From: Deltaproteobacteria bacterium
Lineage (GTDB): Bacteria > Desulfobacterota_B > Binatia > UBA9968
Assembly (NCBI GenBank): GCA_030620935.1
Contig: JAUXIP010000122.1
Span: forward strand, 1 to 6,536
Direction of reading: 5' to 3'
DNA length: 6,536 nt
In this document: positions 1 through 5,823 of the stretch, one piece after another
Layout: every line of letters begins with the position of its first letter
Position numbering within the stretch: the stretch's first letter is position 1
Made by a program: the position numbers and the translations under genes
Notes under the pieces: generated by a model
The model's database searches: none
What the model saw: only the letters and a program-made list of their open reading frames with translations
What the model was told of the DNA's origin: nothing

Positions 1-1
1 C

Positions 2-1342
2 GGCGTCGTCAGTAATTTCATCGCCGAGGCCTTAGACGATTTTGGTATTCCAGATCGCACGATATTCGTCAGCCCGGTGGGCTGTGCGGTATTTTCCTAT
101 GTATACTTCGACGTGGGCAACGTCCAAGCCGCACATGGACGCGCCCCTGGAGTGGCTACGGCCATCAAGCGAGCCCGACCGGAAAGCATCGTTCTCTGTT
201 ATCAAGGAGATGGGGATCTGGCGGCGATCGGCAGCAGCGAGATACTGCACGCCGCCAATCGGGGTGAAAACCTCAGTGTCATTTTCATCAACAACGCCGT
301 CTACGGAATGACCGGAGGGCAGATGGCTCCAACGACTCTGCTCTTACAACGAACGACGACGACACCTCAGGGCAGGTCCCCGGACGAGGGGTTTCCCCTC
401 AAGGTCTGTGAGCTGCTGTCCACCCTTCAGGCCCCGGTCTACATCGAGCGGGTCGCCCTAGCAGACAACCGTACCATTATGAAGGCCCGAAAAGCAGTCC
501 GTAAGGCCATTCAAAACCAGATGGAAGGCAAGGGCTTTTCTTTGGTGGAGATCCTCTCCCCCTGTCCTGTTCAATGGGGAAAGAGCCCCGAAGAATCCTG
601 TCGCTGGATCCTGGAGACCATGGTTCATACGTTTCCTTTGGCTGTTTTCAAGGATTCAGCAAAACCACCCGATCAAAACCAGAGGGATCTGAAACCTAAG
701 GCTCGCCCTTCGCCAAGGGAAGTCGCACGCATTTTGGGAGAGAGGAAGGACGAGGGGCCCCCGCTGGAGACGTCACTACCGCCGAGTCCAGCGCAGGATC
801 AGAATCCTCGCATGATCATATCTGGTTTCGGGGGCCAAGGGGGGCTGTTCCTGGGAGAGATTTTGGCAGAAGCTGGGATGAGCCAGGGATACCAGGTTTC
901 CTGGCTTCCTTCCTACGGACCCGAGATGCGCGGCGGCACGGCACACTGTCACGTGATCATCTCCCGGGAAGCCATCGACTCGCCTTTGGTGGACCGCCCT
1001 ACGACACTCATTGCCTTGAATGAACCATCTTTAGTTCGCTTTGCACCAAAGACCATCGCAGGGGGATTACTCATTTACGACTCCTCACTCGTTACCACGG
1101 CTCCATCTCGTCGAGATCTCGAAACAATCGCCATCCCCGCCACGGCCATTGCGGATAAGCTGGGCAACGCCAAGGGGGCCAACATGGTAATCTTGGGAGC
1201 CTACCTGGCGAAAACCAAGTTCGTAGCTCAGGACACCATAACTAGAACCCTGGCAAAAAGGCTGGCGGATAAAGCCTTGCTGGAGTATAACCTGAAGGCC
1301 ATAGATGCCGGCAGGGAATTTCTCACCCAAGGCAGAAACTAG
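2..1342 (+). CDS. 2-oxoacid:ferredoxin oxidoreductase, fused beta (TPP-binding) and gamma subunits; 5' end outside window
   Basis: The reading frame is open from base 2, so the N-terminus lies upstream; 446 residues are visible. The first part is the TPP-binding beta subunit of the pyruvate/2-oxoglutarate/2-ketoisovalerate:ferredoxin oxidoreductase family. It shows a PVGC motif, HGRAPGVATAIKR, the TPP/Mg motif GDGDLAAIG (visible residues about 69-77) and NNAVYGMTGGQMAPTT, then SPCPVQWG near 186. After a Pro/Lys-rich linker (about 220-270), a gamma domain starts near residue 271 with FGGQGGLFLGEILAEAG and WLPSYGPEMRGGTAHC. These enzymes decarboxylate a 2-oxoacid with CoA and pass electrons to ferredoxin in the cytoplasm, or run in reverse in CO2-fixing cycles. 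The beta-gamma fusion is seen directly. Substrate is not certain: 2-oxoglutarate is favoured because citrate synthase was the original neighbour, but branched-chain 2-oxoacids are possible. The alpha subunit is presumably upstream. The stop is TAG at 1340-1342. Confidence 0.93.
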   Translation, partial: GVVSNFIAEALDDFGIPDRTIFVSPVGCAVFSYVYFDVGNVQAAHGRAPGVATAIKRARPESIVLCYQGDGDLAAIGSSEILHAANRGENLSVIFINNAVYGMTGGQMAPTTLLLQRTTTTPQGRSPDEGFPLKVCELLSTLQAPVYIERVALADNRTIMKARKAVRKAIQNQMEGKGFSLVEILSPCPVQWGKSPEESCRWILETMVHTFPLAVFKDSAKPPDQNQRDLKPKARPSPREVARILGERKDEGPPLETSLPPSPAQDQNPRMIISGFGGQGGLFLGEILAEAGMSQGYQVSWLPSYGPEMRGGTAHCHVIISREAIDSPLVDRPTTLIALNEPSLVRFAPKTIAGGLLIYDSSLVTTAPSRRDLETIAIPATAIADKLGNAKGANMVILGAYLAKTKFVAQDTITRTLAKRLADKALLEYNLKAIDAGREFLTQGRN

Positions 1343-1441
1343 AGTCCAGAGTTTCTACTGCAAGATTTTCGTCAGCTCGTCCCGTTCAAAAGCACTCAAA
1401 TCAAAAAGTTTAGAGCCACTTCGCAGCGGGGCTCCGGGCCG

Positions 1442-1532
1442 CTAGCTCCTTTGTTTCATCGGCACATAGGCTTGATCCCTTTGGCCGCGGTAAATGGAAT
1501 CGGGCCGGATGAGTCTATTATCGGCATGTTGC
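1442..1532 (-). pseudogene. Stranded 3' end of citrate synthase gene
   Basis: Read on the minus strand, this stretch encodes QHADNRLIRPDSIY, then RGQRDQAYVPMKQRS and a TAG stop at 1444-1442. It matches the C-terminus of the citrate synthase at the right edge of the window (QHGDNRLIRPDSIY, then RGQRDQAYVPMGRRS and stop). Upstream of the QH codons the frame continues as unrelated sequence (about KPQKP), and there is no catalytic region, so this is an orphan tail and not a gene. Six of seven base differences to the intact copy between the QH and PM codons are synonymous, one changes Gly to Ala. This is the pattern of two functional genes that diverged, not of a decaying duplicate. It lies about 100 bp after, and convergent to, the oxidoreductase gene. 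I infer that it is the original host end of citrate synthase, displaced by integration. Confidence 0.85.
1457..1532. repeat. Left 76-bp direct repeat (candidate attL)
   Basis: This stretch matches 5951-6026 in the same orientation at 69 of 76 positions. Identical runs include 1461-1483 (23 bp) and 1500-1519 (20 bp). Similarity ends abruptly after 1532, where the element DNA begins. Before 1457 it persists only as the protein pattern PMxxRS-stop. The strand-exchange site cannot be placed more precisely than within the repeat; the two long identical runs are the best candidates. Confidence 0.8.
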
Positions 1533-1618
1533 GGCTTTTGTGGCTTATTGTAGAGCGTGTGCAGTCAGCGGAACGCGCGCGTGCATTGTTGTCATCCTCG
1601 TCTGGTTCCGGATGGTGA

Positions 1619-2434
1619 CTATTCTCGGCCCTTCCACGGTTCGCCGGGGAGCCGTGTGATGAGGTGGGAGCGGACGCTGGCGCTCGCCGATTCGCTGTCC
1701 CAAGAGTATCCATAGGCCAGCAGCGGGCCGATATCGGCGTTGAATTGCGGATCCCGCAGCTTGGCTTCAAGGTTTTTTTCAAACTGGGCGCGTGTCACTC
1801 GGTGCCCGTCACGGGTCATATATTCTAAGAACGCGGCGACAGCGCGGTTTGGGTCGACCGCCGCTTTCTCTAGCGCGATGGCGAGGTCGAACAGGTCGCG
1901 GCCTTTCCTTCTTTGATAGAGCGCACGCAACTTGGTACCCAGCAACTCATCAAGCGTGTAAGTGCCGATGTCGCATTTTCCTTCGAACCAGCGCGAAGAT
2001 ACCTCGAACGGTTCGCGGGTGAATCCGTAAACGGAGAAATGCTCACGCGAATTGATCTCCACTTTGAGCCGCAGCCGGAGCGGCGGTATATCCTCTGAGG
2101 CAAAGCGGTAAAAGAAAGTCACGCGGCCTTCGGACTGCTTCCATTGCGGCTTGCCGAGCCATGGATCGAGGACCTCCCGCAACGCATTCATGACCGGGCC
2201 GGCCGGCTCGGCAGTGATCTGGACGAGATCAATATCCTCCGAATAGCGGGCCGGCGGCTTAACGTGAAGCCTGTAGATTGCCGTGCCACCCCGGAAGGCG
2301 AGAGATTTGCCCAAAAGAGGATGCGTAAAGATCGCATGCAGCGCGCGGCTGATGACGAGATCCTGCTCGACCTGAAAATTCTCTACCCAGGGGGCCTTTG
2401 CGCGCCACTCTGTAATATAGTCGCGCGGAATCAC
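1619..2434 (-). CDS. abiEii: AbiEii/AbiGii-family nucleotidyltransferase toxin (type IV TA)
   Basis: This 271-residue protein belongs to the DNA polymerase beta-like nucleotidyltransferase fold of AbiEii toxins. Visible motifs are FRGGTAIYRLH (48-57, nucleotide-binding), RYSEDIDL (63-70) with the metal-binding D67 and D69, a third acidic position candidate in KVEIN (124-128), and the conserved helix ELLGTKLRALYQRRKGRDLFDL (163-184) with K168, K177, D180 and D183. Length fits the family. The start is GTG at 2434-2432, overlapping the antitoxin TGA stop as GTGA. A GGAG Shine-Dalgarno lies 8 nt upstream (complement of 2443-2446), so translation is probably coupled to the antitoxin. Family knowledge: such toxins are bacteriostatic, bind a nucleotide, and related enzymes such as mycobacterial MenT add nucleotides to tRNA ends. 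They can give phage abortive infection or stabilise mobile DNA. The actual target here is unknown. All the motifs I checked are present, so it looks active. Confidence 0.92.
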   Translation of the reverse strand: MIPRDYITEWRAKAPWVENFQVEQDLVISRALHAIFTHPLLGKSLAFRGGTAIYRLHVKPPARYSEDIDLVQITAEPAGPVMNALREVLDPWLGKPQWKQSEGRVTFFYRFASEDIPPLRLRLKVEINSREHFSVYGFTREPFEVSSRWFEGKCDIGTYTLDELLGTKLRALYQRRKGRDLFDLAIALEKAAVDPNRAVAAFLEYMTRDGHRVTRAQFEKNLEAKLRDPQFNADIGPLLAYGYSWDSESASASVRSHLITRLPGEPWKGRE

Positions 2435-3240
2435 AGTTCCGGCTCCACATCCGTGTTGATTAGTAGTTTCCAGTCGATGTCGTGACGTGCATTTTCTTTA
2501 CCGGCTCCGAGAAGAAGAGGAACTACATCCCGGGCGGCATCCTTGACAAAGCTCTTAAGGGCAGCGGCTTTTTCAGCGGCGCCTACATGCTCAACCAGGT
2601 AGCCGAGCCTTTGCGCCCATGGTACAGGCCCGGTCCGCGCTGCTATAAGGAGCTCTTGCGGATCGATCTGCTCTGCGAGTTCCACCAAAATGGTCGCCAC
2701 CTGGTCGAGGCCACCGGCATGATGATGATAACCGATAAGATCGACAGCCGTTGCCTCGGGTGTTGAGACCAGAATCGTGCCGCGCGGCGTGTTGAAACTC
2801 TGCGCGAGCACATCTTTAAGGCGCTTTCGCACGATGAAAGCCACGCGTACCTGTCCGCAACGGATCGGTCGGCGGGCCTTGGCCAACATAACCTGAAATT
2901 CCTGCGGCCGGTGATGGGCCGCGCCGTGGTATTGTGCGGCCGAGAGCAAGCCGACGTAGTACGGCAGGCTGAGACGCTGCATCAGCGCGGGGATGAACTG
3001 GTCGGCCGGTAGGCAGCCAAGGGAGCGGTATTCCGGCGGGATAATAACATAGAATCCCCGCGCCGGCGAGGCGATCATCTTCTGCCGGGCGAGCCGGTTC
3101 AACGCCAGCTTGGCTGCATCGGCGGATACGCCCAGCGCCTCGCGGGCATCACTGGAGGCAAACTGGTAGCGTCCGGCGGCGGCGAGGCTGGCTATATAGT
3201 CTCGGGCGTGTTGGCGGCGTAATTCGGTTTCCATATGCAT
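2431..3240 (-). CDS. abiEi: AbiEi-family antitoxin and transcriptional autorepressor (type IV TA)
   Basis: This 269-residue protein has the AbiEi layout. An N-terminal winged helix-turn-helix covers about residues 8-66, with ALGVSADAAKLALNRLARQKMI as recognition region and a wing ending GFYVIIPPEY. A C-terminal antitoxin body follows, with YYVGLLSAAQYHGAAHH (94-110), FQVML (115-119) and the family-typical STPEATAVDLIGY (159-171). In this family the N-domain represses the operon by binding inverted repeats and the C-domain counters the toxin without a stable complex. The stop overlaps the toxin start by 4 bp, forming one operon. Start choice: ATG at 3240-3238 follows the operator directly; a second ATG lies two codons later (3234-3232). 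Neither has a clear Shine-Dalgarno, so a near-leaderless transcript or start at the second ATG is possible. Confidence 0.9.
   Translation of the reverse strand: MHMETELRRQHARDYIASLAAAGRYQFASSDAREALGVSADAAKLALNRLARQKMIASPARGFYVIIPPEYRSLGCLPADQFIPALMQRLSLPYYVGLLSAAQYHGAAHHRPQEFQVMLAKARRPIRCGQVRVAFIVRKRLKDVLAQSFNTPRGTILVSTPEATAVDLIGYHHHAGGLDQVATILVELAEQIDPQELLIAARTGPVPWAQRLGYLVEHVGAAEKAAALKSFVKDAARDVVPLLLGAGKENARHDIDWKLLINTDVEPEL
2443..2446 (-). promoter_or_regulatory. Shine-Dalgarno for the toxin GTG start
   Basis: GGAG on the minus strand lies 8 nt before the GTG at 2434, inside the last codons of the antitoxin gene. It supports the GTG start chosen for the toxin and translational coupling through the GTGA overlap. 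Confidence 0.6.
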
Positions 3241-3267
3241 AAAGTATCATAATATAATACTTTATGC
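3237..3267. promoter_or_regulatory. Operator 1: 31-bp palindrome over the antitoxin start
   Basis: This is a perfect inverted repeat with 11-bp arms (GCATAAAGTAT at 3237-3247 and ATACTTTATGC at 3257-3267) and a 9-bp A/T-only-but-one spacer. The inner core AAAGTAT-N9-ATACTTT is 23 bp. The palindrome covers the ATG of the AbiEi gene. AbiEi proteins are known to autorepress through 23-bp inverted repeats, so this is the likely binding site. Binding here would block both transcription start and early elongation. Confidence 0.75.
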
Positions 3268-3268
3268 A

Positions 3269-3274
3269 ATTATA
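3269..3274 (-). promoter_or_regulatory. Candidate -10 box for the TA operon
   Basis: A consensus TATAAT lies on the minus strand directly upstream of operator 1. Transcription would start near 3262, inside the operator, giving a leader of about 20 nt. No good -35 hexamer is seen at 16-18 bp (the best is TTTCAC- or CATTTC-like). The position next to the operator is what an autorepressed promoter would show. Confidence 0.45.
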
Positions 3275-3351
3275 TTCTAAGCCGTTGCAGTGAAATGAGA
3301 CGCACGGGGCATGCGGACTCCCTTTGAGAAAGGAATCCGTTTTCACTCATA

Positions 3352-3376
3352 GAAAGTATTACTATTTGATACTTTC
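3352..3376. promoter_or_regulatory. Operator 2: second copy of the AbiEi-type palindrome
   Basis: The arms are GAAAGTAT at 3352-3359 and ATACTTTC at 3369-3376, again with a 9-bp spacer. The core AAAGTAT-N9-ATACTTT is the same as in operator 1, displaced by 112 bp. Similarity spreads beyond the arms (CATA before and GCAA after in both copies), which suggests a duplicated operator segment. It is a likely second AbiEi site, upstream of the promoter. Confidence 0.65.
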
Positions 3377-3937
3377 CGCAAACGTATCCTGCAGTCATCC
3401 CAGGACGTTGGCAGCAATCCGCGCATCATTCCGCAGGTCCCGATCCGTGCACAGAAGTGCCGCTGCCGGAGTTGGCACTGCCTTTTTTACATTCCCTTCA
3501 ATCTTTGCACGGCATGATTCTTGTGGCAGTCCACTTTTCCATCCCCAGCTTGGAGAAACGCAGCATCTTAGGGGCTAGCCTACGGCTGAAGGGAAGTTTC
3601 CTTGCGTTGCGATAGAGCTAATCGGACGCTACAAACAGGATCCGGGCAGCCTCCCCTAAAAAAGGACTCCAGAGGGCCAACGAGAAGGCGTCGGGCGCCA
3701 TAAGCCCGCAGGACCTGGCCGCTGGTCCACTTCTTATCGCCAGAAAAACTACTCTTGCTCCTGGAAGAGAAAGAAGCGCAAGCCGCGGGCAAGGAAGAGG
3801 CGGTACGAGGGTATAAGTGAGGCGGCGGTTCAGTCCTGTTGGCGTGACTCAGAACAAGGCGAAGCGCGTCATCGTAGAGGCAATCGTTGGTACGTTGAAA
3901 AGGTTGAAAGGGAGGTGGTAAATCCAGGCGTTGGGAT

Positions 3938-5365
3938 ATGACTGAAATATTAAATCTGGACGAAAGCCGCAAGCTCATAAAGCTCTGCCAGCAGGGCCAG
4001 CTTTTCGAAATCAAGGACTGGATCGAAGCGGGTAAATCGATCCGAATGGCGCCGGAGATAAAAAAATCCCTCCTGCCCGTCGCACTCAAGACCGGATTCC
4101 ACAGCCTCGTCGAGACGATTGCGCCGCACGAAACCCAGGACGCCAAAAATCAGGGCCTAGCGGAGGCAGTATCGCAAAGACGCCTGGATCTTGTGGAGTT
4201 GCTGGTTGCTTACGGCGCCGAAATAAAGACGGTCCCTTTCAGCGACGCGCTGCTCACATGGGAGCCGCACATCATACAGTTTTTCCTCGACAACGGGGCA
4301 GATATAATCACGGGATCGCCGTTCGCGGTCGCTTTCGGCCAAAAAATCCGCACCGCCCTTGGGCCATTTTTACGGTGCAAGCAGAGATACCCGGAACTGA
4401 CAACCGAGCTGCAGGAGCAGGTGGACCGCGCCCTTCGTAAATTCGCTCACGATGGAGATCTCAAATGGGTGAGTCTCCTTATGTGGGCCGGAGCAAACCC
4501 GCGAAGCCGCGGGCCGGCACTCGGAGACGAACACTTGGGCCGCACCGAAGAGGAAAAGGCCGATTATTATACGACAGCGCTCGAACAGGCCTGCTACCAG
4601 GAAAACGTGGAGGTCCTGAAAAGATTAGGACCGGATCCTAAGCGGGACAAGTTGGCGGAACTCCTGGAGTGCGCCGCTTTCGGGCACAAAGAAATCATTA
4701 AATTCCTCCTAGAACTCGGAGCCAACCCCAACGACAAGCCAAACGGGGGCTCTACGGCAGCGGACCGCTGTCTCTCTCACCTGGATTTCGAAGCGGTAAT
4801 CTATCGACAGCGACTTACAAGGTGGAAAGTCCACCGCACTATGGAATGCCTCGAAGAGCTGATAAAGCACAGGGCAATCTGGAACCCTGATAATTCATGG
4901 CAGATGAGCTATGTCCGTAGAACGCTTTACCGGGCTGATCCGGAGGTCGCGGTGGATCTACTCACGCTCTTCATAAAGAACAAGTCCTGCTCTGAAGAGA
5001 CGCTCCGTGAGCTCTTGCGTCCGCCCAAAATGAGGCAGCACCTTACAGTGGTTCAACAAAACCTGCTGCGCTTAGGGCTAGACCTACGAACTCCGCGTGA
5101 GAAGGCGGAACAGGCACGAGCTAAGGAGATTCGAGAGGCTTATTACTTCCTAACTCAGTACAACAGGGAGCAGCTCTATGATGAGGTTTGGTCGGAACCG
5201 ACCCGAACAGTTTCCAAGAAATACGGGCTCTCTGACGTCGGGCTTGCGAAGGTCTGTAAGAAACTGAAGATCCCCCGTCCAGGAATCGGGTATTGGGCTA
5301 AAAAGGCTGCGGGCAAATATGTGGGGAAACGGTCGCCGCTGCCGCCATTTCCTAAGCCATCCTGA
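3938..5365 (+). CDS. Ankyrin-repeat protein with C-terminal YWAK/PLPP helix-turn-helix-like domain
   Basis: This 475-residue soluble protein has no signal peptide or membrane segment. Ankyrin-like repeats are visible near residues 7-35 (LIKLCQQGQLFEIKDWIEAG), 73-96 (RRLDLVELLVAYGAEI), 102-123 (IIQFFLDNGADI), 165-187 (GDLKWVSLLMWAGANP), 213-232 and 241-275 (GHKEIIKFLLELGANPND). A helical linker (about 295-405) leads to a compact basic C-terminal segment, 408-475: YNREQLYDEVWSEP, KKYGLSDVGLAKVCKKLKIP, GYWAKKAAGK and a PLPP tail. The LSDVGLAKVCKKL part looks like a helix-turn-helix. From memory, both the ankyrin layout (SLLMWAGANPRSRG) and the C-terminal segment recur in uncharacterised proteins of accessory regions; I cannot check this. 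Ankyrins usually bind proteins; the tail may bind nucleic acid, which is inference. ATG at 3938 is the only start between the in-frame TGA at 3905 and the first repeat. It lacks a well-spaced Shine-Dalgarno. No partner gene adjoins it. Confidence 0.85.
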   Translation: MTEILNLDESRKLIKLCQQGQLFEIKDWIEAGKSIRMAPEIKKSLLPVALKTGFHSLVETIAPHETQDAKNQGLAEAVSQRRLDLVELLVAYGAEIKTVPFSDALLTWEPHIIQFFLDNGADIITGSPFAVAFGQKIRTALGPFLRCKQRYPELTTELQEQVDRALRKFAHDGDLKWVSLLMWAGANPRSRGPALGDEHLGRTEEEKADYYTTALEQACYQENVEVLKRLGPDPKRDKLAELLECAAFGHKEIIKFLLELGANPNDKPNGGSTAADRCLSHLDFEAVIYRQRLTRWKVHRTMECLEELIKHRAIWNPDNSWQMSYVRRTLYRADPEVAVDLLTLFIKNKSCSEETLRELLRPPKMRQHLTVVQQNLLRLGLDLRTPREKAEQARAKEIREAYYFLTQYNREQLYDEVWSEPTRTVSKKYGLSDVGLAKVCKKLKIPRPGIGYWAKKAAGKYVGKRSPLPPFPKPS

Positions 5366-5569
5366 GAAAGGCTGATCCCCCGGACTTAATTTCCCAGCTA
5401 GCTGTGAGGCCTCGATCCGGTCCCAAGTTGAGAATAAAAATCTAAAGGGAGTGGTTCTGATTATTACTATTACGCCTTGTTTTTACCGCTGAAAAGGGGA
5501 GCCTGAAGACACGACCACCTGGCGGCTACAGCGAAAAAACCCGTTGCTTTCCAAGGAGTTTTTCGAGAA

Positions 5570-5590
5570 CCTCTGATTGCCTATCAGGGG
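5570..5590. repeat. 8-bp stem hairpin
   Basis: CCTCTGAT (5570-5577) pairs with ATCAGGGG (5583-5590) through one G-T pair, around a 5-nt loop. It is followed by A-rich and not T-rich sequence on the plus strand, so it is not a standard terminator for the ankyrin gene. Confidence 0.45.
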
Positions 5591-5601
5591 AAAAATTCGA
5601 C

Positions 5602-5643
5602 TGTGGCCGTTTTGTGGCAGTGTGGCCGATCAGAACGGCCACA
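5602..5643. repeat. Inverted and direct TGTGGCC repeats (candidate recombinase arm sites)
   Basis: TGTGGCCGTT at 5602-5611 is perfectly inverted as AACGGCCACA at 5634-5643. TGTGGC recurs as a direct repeat at 5602, 5613 and 5621. The longer form GCTTTTGTGGC occurs inverted here (5638-5648) and once next to the left repeat (1534-1544). Clustered short repeats near both ends of an element are what arm-binding sites of tyrosine recombinases look like, but this is inference. Confidence 0.45.
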
Positions 5644-5645
5644 AA

Positions 5646-5681
5646 AGCAGCCAGTGAAAACTCGCCTTTCCCCTGGCTGCT
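5646..5681. repeat. 9-bp inverted repeat, hairpin
   Basis: AGCAGCCAG (5646-5654) is perfectly inverted as CTGGCTGCT (5673-5681), with 18 nt between the arms. It abuts the TGTGGCC cluster. No T-run follows, so no terminator call is made. Confidence 0.45.
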
Positions 5682-5716
5682 GTAGACTGGAGCCGGATAG
5701 ATTTATACTGGTATCG

Positions 5717-5760
5717 GATTCGTAATCAGTAGGTCACCGGTTCAAATCCTGGTGGACCTC
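5717..5760 (+). pseudogene. tRNA-Thr(CGU)-like 3' half, relic or att fragment
   Basis: The sequence has an anticodon loop TTCGTAA (5719-5725, anticodon CGU at 5721-5723) followed by the stem strand TCAG, a variable loop AGGTC, a T loop GGTTCAAATCC (5739-5749) and a TGGACCT acceptor-like end. The 5' half (acceptor strand, D arm) is missing. The T stem pairs only with a bulge, and the end reads CTCTGG and not CCA. It is therefore not a working tRNA. Fragments running from the anticodon loop to the 3' end are typical attachment-site remnants of elements that use tRNA genes. Confidence 0.5.
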
Positions 5761-5823
5761 TGGGGCCTGAAATGCTTGGGTTATTTTGCCAGTTTAAGGT
5801 AGTTGCGGTAGGAGTAAGCCTCA

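Larger units (their letters stand above)
3268..3937. other. Long non-coding stretch between TA operon and ankyrin gene
   Basis: These 670 bases contain the candidate -10 box and operator 2 at the left. From about 3377 on I see no gene I would call. Frames open on either strand have no recognisable motif, no good ribosome site, or no start codon. Short eroded-looking coding pieces exist, for example a minus-strand frame ending ...CTDRDLRNDARIAANVLG and stop at 3395-3397, but none can be identified. A GGGAGG run at 3909-3914 sits too far (about 24 nt) from the ankyrin ATG to be a standard Shine-Dalgarno. Confidence 0.5.

Noticed and set aside
1425..1444. AGCGG...CCGCT pairing between the oxidoreductase gene and the stranded citrate synthase end
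   Set aside because: It has only a 5-bp stem and no T-run; too weak for a bidirectional terminator.
1572..1582. Self-complementary ACGCGCGCGT near the toxin stop
   Set aside because: It is a short alternating CG run expected by chance in GC-rich DNA, with no partner or context.
3314..3343. Imperfect hairpin followed by TTTT on the plus strand
   Set aside because: The stem has two mismatches and the T-run is only four. No plus-strand gene ends there, so a terminator call is not supported.
3324..3578. 84-codon open frame on the plus strand across operator 2
   Set aside because: There is no recognisable motif or ribosome site, and it runs through the palindrome. Composition is Ser/Arg-rich as in random frames.
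3817..3921. 34-codon GTG-started frame just before the ankyrin gene (RRRFSPVGVTQNKAKRVIVE...)
   Set aside because: A weak GAGGG lies at a plausible distance and the end is 16 nt before the ankyrin ATG, so a leader peptide is conceivable. The frame is too short and unrecognised to call a gene.
3580..4146. 188-codon open frame on the minus strand
   Set aside because: It overlaps the first 209 bases of the ankyrin gene in antisense, is Ser/Arg/Pro-rich with no motif, and has no ribosome site. It is a shadow.
5688..5763. Complete tRNA gene at the tRNA-Thr-like sequence
   Set aside because: The bases where the acceptor 5' strand and D arm should be do not pair or match consensus. Only the 3' half is tRNA-like.
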